Positions 56,641 to 64,000 of a stretch of 64,000 bases of DNA are shown here, one piece after another. The stretch covers positions 44,373,034 through 44,437,033 of the forward strand of contig OX419762.1 of the NCBI GenBank assembly GCA_948567375.1, read 5' to 3'. The notes beneath the pieces are model-generated. The model did not search any database, was not told the DNA's origin, and saw only the letters and a list, made by a program, of their open reading frames with translations. The stretch comes from Lunularia cruciata. Lineage: Eukaryota > Streptophyta > Marchantiopsida > Lunulariales > Lunulariaceae. Made by a program: the position numbers and the translations under genes. The first letter of the stretch is position 1. Every line of letters starts with the position of its first letter.

Positions 56641-57826
56641 ATCTTGGCTGAAAATTTTTGGTTGATTATGAGAGTTTTGCAAATTGAATGCCCATACAAT
56701 TAGTAGAGGAATAAGGTATTCCTATAGATTCAACATTAAGTAGTAAATTGATGACAACGCATAGTACAAAAGTTTCTACTTATGGAACTCACAACCAATT
56801 GCATTCAAGAATGAAAAAGAATACTTTAGTGGATGAGATTTTTAGTTACCCCCTTACCTTACAATATCATTCTGGTTCTTCCTTGGATTGAACTTCATAG
56901 GGTTCAAATTGATTAGACCTGATGATAAATTCAAGTACAATATCAAAGTAAGAATTACCAATTAGGTTGTCTACACCTTTGAGGCAGACATCTAAGAGTA
57001 GTAACTCTTGGGATGAGAAGTTTGTTAGTGTATAGGTTGTAGACCAAACTTAGGAATATTTATATTTATATTTTTGCAATGTGGATCAAACCTATTGCAC
57101 AAGGATTCTTTGGTGAGGACAAGAAGTATCAAAAAGTAATGGTTGATTAGATAGTATAGGAGTTTGAAAATGTGTTTCCAAATGATCTTCCAAAATTATT
57201 ACCCTTTGATTGAGGTATGTACTTCAAGATTGAGCTATTGCAAAGTAGTATTCTAGTGAGTAGACCAATCTATTGATTATCAAAAAAGGAGTTAGAAGAA
57301 CTTCAAATAACATTGACCAAGTTTTTTAGAGAAGGATTTCATATGATATAACATATCTCCTTGGGAAGCACCAATATTATTTGAACCAAAGGATGATAGA
57401 GTGCTTTGATCTTGTATCATTTCCTTGGTCTTAATAAAAATCATGAAGAATCAATCACTTGCTTTAGATTGATGACTTGTTAGATCATATAAGTGAAGCA
57501 CAATACTTCTTAAAATTGGGTCTTCAAAGCAACTATTGGAGAATTTGAATTGATGGAGAGGATGTGCATAAGCCCGCCTTTTGCATAAGATACTAGCATT
57601 TTGAATGGAGAGTTTTAGCTTTTGGGCTCATTAATGATTAGATAGTCTTCATGGATCAGATACATCAAGTGTTGGAGGTGCTATTAGATTGATAAGTAAT
57701 TGTGTTCTTGGGAGAAATTTTAATTTTATAGTAAGACTTAAGCACGTGATCAACACTATGTAAAAGAAGTCTTAAGATGGCTATGACAATAGAAGTTCTA
57801 TTTTTAAAAGTCCAAGTGTGTCTTTT
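56641..57826 (+). pseudogene. A2 protease and RT, degraded
   Basis: Matches A1 from 11,771 to 13,075. The position of the RT catalytic motif (near 57,700-57,730) is destroyed. A3 is inserted at 57,826/60,149, and A2 resumes with text matching A1 'ttggcaaaaggaggttacc' onward to about 60,235. Confidence 0.7.
57822..57826 (+). repeat. Target-site duplication, left (A3)
   Basis: CTTTT, repeated at 60,149-60,153. Removing A3 and one copy restores the A2 alignment to A1. Confidence 0.88.
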
Positions 57827-58311
57827 TGTAAAAGACTAAGAAGAGAAATAGGAGATTGGAAAGTAAAGTTCACATTGGGACTCTTGACTGAAAGCAACTC
57901 CAAATGCCTAGCATGAGCTTGGGCTTTGGTATTTATAGAGAATATAAAAGGCTCTTGAGTAGTTTCTCAAGAGGTTTTCTTAAGCCGCTTCTTGGGTTGC
58001 AAGCCAAGTTAATCGAGAAGCTTCTCAAGAAGCCTCCTTCTAGAAGTAGCCTACTTGGCATGCAAGCTAAGCTAGTTGGAAATTTCCTAGAAGCTTCCTT
58101 CTAGAAGTTACCTACTTGGAGTCCAAGGTAGGCTAGTCAGGAAGCTTCCCAAGAAGCTTTCTCCTAGAAGTTTCTACTTGGCGTGCATGTTATCCAATAC
58201 TTGGAAGATACCAAGTAGTTTCTTAGATAATTCTAGAATACTAGGTTAATTTGGCCTATTTTCTACTTCATTAGCTTTGACTTACTTGTCGGTAAACTCC
58301 ATATTGTTACA
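57827..58311 (-). repeat. A3 3' LTR
   Basis: Minus strand TGTAACAATATGG (58,311) to CTTTTACA (57,827). Contains GAAGCTTC-type units and TATAAATA. A polypurine tract (GGTAAGGAAATA) flanks it at about 58,312-58,323. Confidence 0.9.
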
Positions 58312-58340
58312 TATTTCCTTACCGCTAGTTAGTGACATCC

Positions 58341-59640
58341 TCATGGCCATTGAAGCTTCAAACTTATTGATGACCGTTTGTGCATTTTGGAGATGAGAAA
58401 GAGGCTCCCAAGTGGTATCATGAAGGGGATACCCTTTCCAAAGGACTTTGTACTTTGTATGTTGTATATGGCAACATGCAAGGATACAATCAAATTCATA
58501 CTCCTCATGATCATTGATAGAGACAAAAGGAAGAGAAAGTTAGACACAAGAAGAAAAAGAAGATTGATTAGGAGCAAAGGTTTTCAACTTAGAAACATGA
58601 AAGATAAAGTAGATGCATATGTGACAAGGCAAGGTAAGTTGATAAGCAATAGGAGAAATGATTTGGGTGACATCAAATGGTCCTATCCAATTAGGAGTAA
58701 GTTTACTGACTTGGATATCAAGTGGGAGGGGTAGGTTACTAGAGGAGAGCATGACCTTATCATCGAGTTCAAAGGTGAGATCACAATAATGGTGGTCTGC
58801 ATATTGTTTTTTACAATTTTGAGCAACAAGGAGATTGTGACTTCAAGCTACTCAAAAACTGATCTAGAGCTTCACCATCCAATATATCTAGAATTTTCAT
58901 AATGGTGTTTTGGAATTGCAAGATATAGCTTATTACAAAACAAATTTTTACAACTCTAGAAACTTATCTTGTGCAGTTTGTATGACATTTATCACCTAGA
59001 ATTGCCCAATTATTGCACCTTTGAATTCTTCCCATGTCAAGATTGGCATAATAAACTACCATTAAGCTCACTCCACTCAAAATTACCACCATAGTTTCAC
59101 CACTCCATCCAATTGGCTTGAAGCTAAGAGTTTCAAGCTAAGCTTGAAACTATTCATCCTGAAGATTTGTAGTCTCGAATAACATTCACAATCAAATACA
59201 AAATTCTCCACTATGCCAAGGAGATTCTTGCCATCAAATACCTTAGGTTTTGGAAATCAGATTTGTTCTTCTCCTTCTTGAAATAGTTCTCTTTCTATGT
59301 GCTCTTGTTGTTGATGGTCTTGTTCATCCAACCATCAAGTAAGGTGCTTTATTTGTTGTTCCATAGCAATGATAACCTCAATCATTGCCTCCATGTCTAC
59401 TACTCTATCATATTACCCCCAATTTATCTAAATTAACTTATAAATGCAATATGTCCACCTTTCTTCATAAGTTACAACCAGAAGTACCAAGGGTTCCTTG
59501 GACAAGGTGATTGTGTTCAGAATATTGCCCAAAGCATGAGGTGATGAATTTGGTGAAATGATGTTTGGGTAATACACAGACACAAAATCCCAATGGTTTG
59601 ATAGAAATGGATATGGTGGGCCATAAATTCCATCCATCCT
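58341..59640 (-). pseudogene. A3 residual gag-integrase-chromodomain coding
   Basis: Minus strand. A gag segment from about 59,640 to 58,845 is fused to the integrase C-terminal region (about 58,832-58,540) and the chromodomain region (58,577-58,341). The junction near 58,833-58,845 has short homology (AAGTC-like) between A1 positions about 11,310 and 14,733, equal to about 3.4 kb lost. Confidence 0.8.
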
Positions 59641-59659
59641 ATTCTTGCTCTAATACTCA

Positions 59660-60148
59660 TGTAAAAGACCAATGAGAGAAATAGGAGAATGGAAATTGAA
59701 GATCACATGAGGACTCTTGAATGAGGGAAACTCCAAATGCCTAGCATGAGCTTGGGCTTTAGTATTTATAAGGAGTATAAAAGGCTCTTAAGAAGCTTCT
59801 CAAGAAGTTTCCTCAAGCAGCTTTCTTGGAGTGCAAGTCAAGTTAATCAAGAAACCTCTAAAAAGCTTCTTTCTAGAAGCTGTCTACTTGGTGTGCAAAC
59901 TAAGCTAGTTAGATGCTTCTTAGAAGCTTCCTCCTAGAAGCTACCTACTTGGGGTCCAAGGTAGGCTAGCCGGGAAGCTTCTCAAGAAGCTTCCCACTAG
60001 AAGTTGCCACTTGGTGTGCACATTACTCAATATTTAGAAGGCACTTTCTAGATAGCTTTCTAGATACTTCTAAAATATTCTAGGCTAATTTGTCCTATTT
60101 GCTACTTCATTAGCCTTTACTAACTCACCAATAATCTCCATTATTACA
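59660..60148 (-). repeat. A3 5' LTR
   Basis: Minus strand TGTAATAATGGAG (60,148) to TCTTTTACA (59,660), followed by TGAGTATTAGAGC, a mutated iMet PBS (59,659-59,647). Confidence 0.9.
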
Positions 60149-60153
60149 CTTTT
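60149..60153 (+). repeat. Target-site duplication, right (A3)
   Basis: CTTTT, as at 57,822-57,826. Confidence 0.88.
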
Positions 60154-60235
60154 GGCATAAAAATGTAACTTTTTGGGCCATAAAGTTTCACATGAAGGGA
60201 TCAAGATTGAAGAGGAGAAACCCAAGGACACTAAA

Positions 60236-61500
60236 ACCAAATTTCTTCTCTACTAATTTTTGAAAGTCTAAAATTTTAATTGATGTTTATAAAAGTCTTT
60301 CTTTTTCAAAAAGGAGTCTATATATTGGTATGAATCAATTCAATGAGTTTGTTAGCATGTCTACCTTGGCACTTAATGGTTGTCTAGCCTGCTTGCTACT
60401 TACATGTTCCACATACAATAGAGGTATCAACCAAAACAAGTTTGGGCAACTCAATGACTAAACCAAAGGAAGGAAGACTCTTCAACCTTTGGAGGTTCAT
60501 ATGATTAACTTGCTTGTGCTAGATGACAATATCAAGCACTACTATACACCTTTGTCCATACATGATAGATTGCAATAGAGATGCAAAAGCATCAAGCTTA
60601 AACAATTTTCCATTCCTACTACCTTGTGCTATAAGATTACCATCAACATCTTCAACAAAGCATCCATTTTTGTTGAAGCACAGTTGCATACCTTGCTCTA
60701 CTAACTATCCTACAAATAGCAAGTTTTTGATTATGATATACACATGGAGAATATTTTGCATTCCTTGTAATGAAGAATGGGCAATAAAGTGCAAAATGTG
60801 ACCTATTTGTTGGATCTGGTGCTTGGTGTCATCTCTTGTCCCCATGTATTGTGGTGCTTTTCTAGGCTAAACGGTAGTGAACCACTCTCAATTTGTATCA
60901 CCAAAATCAATCACCCAATCAACTTCAAGATAGAACATTGCATTGCTCTGATGGGTGACTACTAATAGATGCTCATAGTCTTCTATGCAAGCATAGCATT
61001 CTTGCTTGTGCTGGTCATTTTGATTCTTGAAGTAGAACTTGGAAATGTGCCCTTGCTGGTGATAGTAGTTGTAAGTACCAAGAGCACATTGTCTATTTTT
61101 TGTCTAGTATTCTACATCTATTACTTCAATGCTTCACATCCATTACTAACTTGATTGCCAACATTATGAACACCACCTCTGGCAACATTCATGCCTTGTC
61201 CACTACCTCAAAATCCTCCTATCCTTGAAAAATACAAGCCTCTAGGACATTGGTGGAGGTGGAGCTAGCCTTTGCAATCATTGCACCTCCTCACCAAGTA
61301 GCATTACAACCAACTCATCCCACTTTGGAAGTAGCTTGCAAGTAGGAATTAATGTCACAAATTGCATGTAGTGTGGTGTTAGACCCTAAAATGCATCTCT
61401 AATTAGCTTAATTGGACCAATTACCACCTTCAAAAAAGCAAGTTGATCCACAAGGCTCTTCATATGGTTAATGTAACTATTAATGACTTGGAGAAAGAGA
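60236..61500 (-). pseudogene. Ty1/copia gag-pol fragment
   Basis: Minus strand. A gag (UBN2-type) segment near 61,450-61,300 (MKSLVDQLAFL, IGPIKLIRDAF) is followed by a knuckle near 61,070-61,020 in which the Cys positions read Tyr (YNYYHQQGHISKFY). Then come the protease region (WVIDFGDTN) near 60,900 and the GAG-pre-integrase domain (MNLQRLKSLPSFGL, CGTCK, LIELIHTN) at about 60,510-60,325. The start of integrase fades out near 60,240. Multiple stops; no LTR seen. Confidence 0.75.
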
Positions 61501-61892
61501 GTTTTAGTAGAGTATGGGAGCTAGAGTGTTGAAGGACGGGTTTGAACCAAAGGTGCTCTCGATCTGCCAATCTCAAATCCTTTTCTGATCAAGCTTCAGA
61601 TTTTGCATCATGATCACTTTTGAGCTTGAATGGTAGTACATTTTGGACCTAGGTTCATGGCTTTAGTGATGGAAACCCTAGGTTATATTATCCTTCTTAT
61701 ACTTATTTATGGATAGGTCTAGGACTTGAAAATTTATGTACTCTTGTAGAAGGAAAGGAGCTTAATTTTTTTCAAAGGCTTCAAGGTGGAGTTGTGAGGT
61801 CTTTGTGTAAAAGGAGAAATGGCTAAGTGATAAAATTGTAGCAAATTGGGTCCCAACATGTGAAGTCTAGAATTTTTAAGGATTGTGGGAGT
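61501..61892. other. Unassigned sequence left of B2
   Basis: No ORF or motif recognised. It may be the leader or LTR of the copia fragment. It does not resemble segment B, which is informative for the B2 terminus. Confidence 0.4.
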
Positions 61893-64000
61893 TGTCACAC
61901 CATTTTTAGTGCCGCATCTAGATGCTCGGACATTGGAGTTCTAGTGATAGTAGTTAGAGTTATTTCAACAATTTCTCAAAGATTACTTTCCGACAGTCAG
62001 ATTTCATGTTTGGGGAAACGGACTTCACGGTGGGGCCCACCATCACTTTGCACTGTTCACACCGTTGAGTGTGCCATTAGCGGGACGGTTAGGGTTTCAG
62101 AGCTAGCTCGAGTCCAGGGGGTATAGTTTTGAAGTGAGCTCTAGAGAGCTCACTTCTTTGATGTTAAGCCTTCGAGTTCCTGGCTATGGTGGACAGAGGC
62201 CGACGAGCATCACTTGGATTCTCTATGCTTGAGTGGGTATGGCTTGACTGTAATCAGTGCCTAGTTGTTGGCTGTTTATAGAGGCTTTGAGGCATAAGGC
62301 TATGGGCTATGAGAGGCTACAAAGAGCCAGAAGGGCCAGCAAGCCAGCTTGCTGGCGTGAGGCTAGCTAGTTTAGAGTAGATCTTGGTCATTGGTTGGTA
62401 AATTCAGCCTTTCCTGCTAGATTGTGCGTAACAGGGTTTGACCCCTAGATCTCTTGTTCCTAGACTTGTGCCCTAGCCAACTGGTCCACCGTCACTTGTT
62501 GTCCTAGTGACTGTGCTACTGTTATCTATACACATATATTTGGCTAGGAGAGGCAGTTTGATCCCATTCTTGGTGATCCTTGTAGCTTAGGACTTAGATA
62601 CGAACTTCTCTTATGTCAAATGCCAAATGGTGGCAGAGTCAGTCCCATGTTGTGTTATGAGATGGAGGGTTTTTGTTTACATTTCTTGTGATTGGATCCC
62701 CTCCATTCTCTACTTCCTGTTTGTGCACTACGTTTGTGTGAGGTGCCCTGACTTTTGAGCGTTGGTGCTCTGGTGTGCTCTTGGTGGTGAGGCTATAGTG
62801 ATGACCAATCAGGACTACCTTTGTTTCTCTATGGTGAGGCAGGAAGTGATGACCTGCAGACTATGAGAGTGCGTGTTATAATGGCAAGTTGCTCTTTCCC
62901 CTAGTGTAGTTATCTTGGTTAGAGTTACAGTAGTGGGTGGTGCTTAGTTGGTATTGGCACGTGGTGGTGTTGGCACTTGGTGGAGCACTTGCGGTTGGGA
63001 CTTGCGATTGTAGTTGGTGGTTTGGGTTTGTTGTTGTAGTTACTTGGTCACGACGGAGTTCTTTGGGGATTCCAGAGGAGTCAGCCCTGTAGTACGCAAT
63101 GGGTTTACTCAGAGTGGTACTTGGTATCAGCCTGTATCTTAGGTCCCAGTGAGGGAGGAGATTGACTCTGAGTTGGAGTTTGACACAAGAGCTGATTCAG
63201 TTGAGAGTGCACTTGGTGTGTCCGCACCGTTGTTGTGGGACATGGACAAGATTTATGGGGCCTCCAAAGGTCTTAGGTGTTACTCTGGTATAGTGGGTAC
63301 CATTGAGTTGGATGACTTCATCCAAGAGTTCGATAGTTGGTGTGATTTGCACCAGATGCGGAACTCGACTTTGTTCACACCCTTCATGGCATGGAAGGGG
63401 TTGTTTCAACACTTAGAGGGTCCGCCAATGGATGACTACCATGAGTTCAAGAGAGCTTATTTGGAGGAGATCAAGTTATGGAGACAGTATTGGTCTCCAA
63501 ACTATGTCTCTATCACTTCAGGCTCGGTGGCTAGGAGTAGATCGGCTGCACCTACAAGTTCTAGCTTGAGTAGTGTTGGTGGAGCTAGTGGAGGCGCACT
63601 AGCTGGAGATAGTGCTACAACGAGTAGAGGTACCGCTGCAGGAGGTGGTGTGGTACAGGGGTTTAACCCCATGGTGGAGTTCTTCCTATGTTTGAGGCAG
63701 AACTACCAGGGAGTGCAGACTGACAAGCTGAGGAGCTTGCAGGAGTTCTAGCGGAAGGTTGGAAAGAGCCTACGCAAGGCATACACTCGCATAAGGTGGC
63801 TGATCAGTTTCACTCAAGGAGTTACTAAGGCCCAAGCAGTCCAATTTTGGTATGGGATACTGGACAAGGAGTTGCGACGTAGAGTTTGTGATGCTACGTT
63901 ATAGGCTACTTCGCCTACTTTGGCAGTAGTCTTTGGTTTGGCTGAGCGTATTGAGCTCAACATGGTAGAGGAGAGGGTGGTGACATCTGGATTTGGTAGG
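61893..64000 (+). mobile_element. B-family element B2, start only (cut by window end)
   Basis: Begins at TGTCACACCATTTT, exactly the start of segment A in B1. It follows A to about 62,280, then jumps to the leader sequence equivalent to B1 35,703. The deletion removes the rest of A, the PBS region and the tandem repeats. Gag follows to the window edge. Right end, methyltransferase and PHD would lie beyond the window. Confidence 0.88.
63149..64000 (+). pseudogene. gag: B2 gag, partial
   Basis: Open to a TAG at 63,749, then continues in frame to the window end with another stop near 63,901. Colinear with B1 from 36,584. It retains CAG at the position where B1 has TAG (37,130). Same FIQEFDSWCDL and LEGPPMDDY motifs. 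Confidence 0.85.

Larger units (their letters stand above)
57827..60148 (-). mobile_element. Internally deleted chromovirus A3
   Basis: A 2.3-kb minus-strand element with two LTRs (485 and 489 bp), degraded PBS, polypurine tract and 5-bp duplication. The 1.35-kb interior joins the middle of gag directly to the end of integrase, then the chromodomain. RT, protease and RNase H are absent. It still carries all cis elements for mobilisation by a full-length relative. Confidence 0.92.
50124..60235 (+). mobile_element. Chromovirus A2, interrupted twice and truncated
   Basis: Segments 50,124-51,775, 56,641-57,826 and 60,149-60,235 align in order with A1. A D-family block separates the first two and A3 separates the last two. 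The remainder of RT onward is missing, with copia sequence following. Very degraded, older than A1. Confidence 0.8.

Overview
The window looks like intergenic DNA from a large-genome land plant. Essentially every recognisable stretch is LTR-retrotransposon sequence, nested several layers deep and decayed by stops and frameshifts, and I found no convincing host gene. A gymnosperm is my best guess. The reasons are the Athila/TAT-like Ty3 elements with very long LTRs, the chromoviruses, and the degree of nesting, but the sequence alone does not prove it.

Layout, left to right. 1-9.85 kb: degenerate pieces of a long-LTR family (called D here), including coiled-coil extra-ORF remnants on both strands and one LTR end with a primer-binding site near 6.7 kb. 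10,070-15,681: a complete Ty3 chromovirus (A1) with a perfect 5-bp target duplication, HSE-rich LTRs, gag-PR-RT-RH-IN and a chromodomain. 15.7-16.8 kb and 27.95-28.3 kb: one coiled-coil ORF split by C1. 16,818-27,953: complete Athila/TAT-like element C1, whose 3.7-kb LTR itself carries an ORF. 28.4-50.1 kb, minus strand: LTR fragment C3, then element C2, which is of the same family as C1. 34,461-44,606: element B1, inserted in C2 with a 4-5 bp target duplication. 50.1-60.2 kb: chromovirus A2, interrupted by a D-family block and by A3, a 2.3-kb internally deleted chromovirus with a perfect 5-bp duplication. 60.2-61.5 kb: a Ty1/copia fragment (minus strand). 61,893-64,000: the start of a second B-family copy (B2).

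The most interesting object is B1. Its polyprotein, allowing for a few stops and frameshifts, reads Gag (two zinc knuckles) - aspartic protease - C5 cytosine DNA methyltransferase-like domain - reverse transcriptase/RNase H - DDE integrase - C4HC3 PHD finger. It therefore appears to have carried both a DNA-methylation 'writer' and a histone-reader-type finger. Its ends are also unusual. The left terminal repeat is only segment A (449 bp), while the right end is B-A-B (106 + 449 + 106 bp), with a perfect 10-bp palindrome at the inner B/A junction. The outer ends of the insertion coincide with the two halves of that palindrome. This is the layout of split direct repeats, but in an element encoding a DDE integrase. 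B2 begins at exactly the same base of segment A.

All boundaries, frames and identities were read by eye. No database search was possible.
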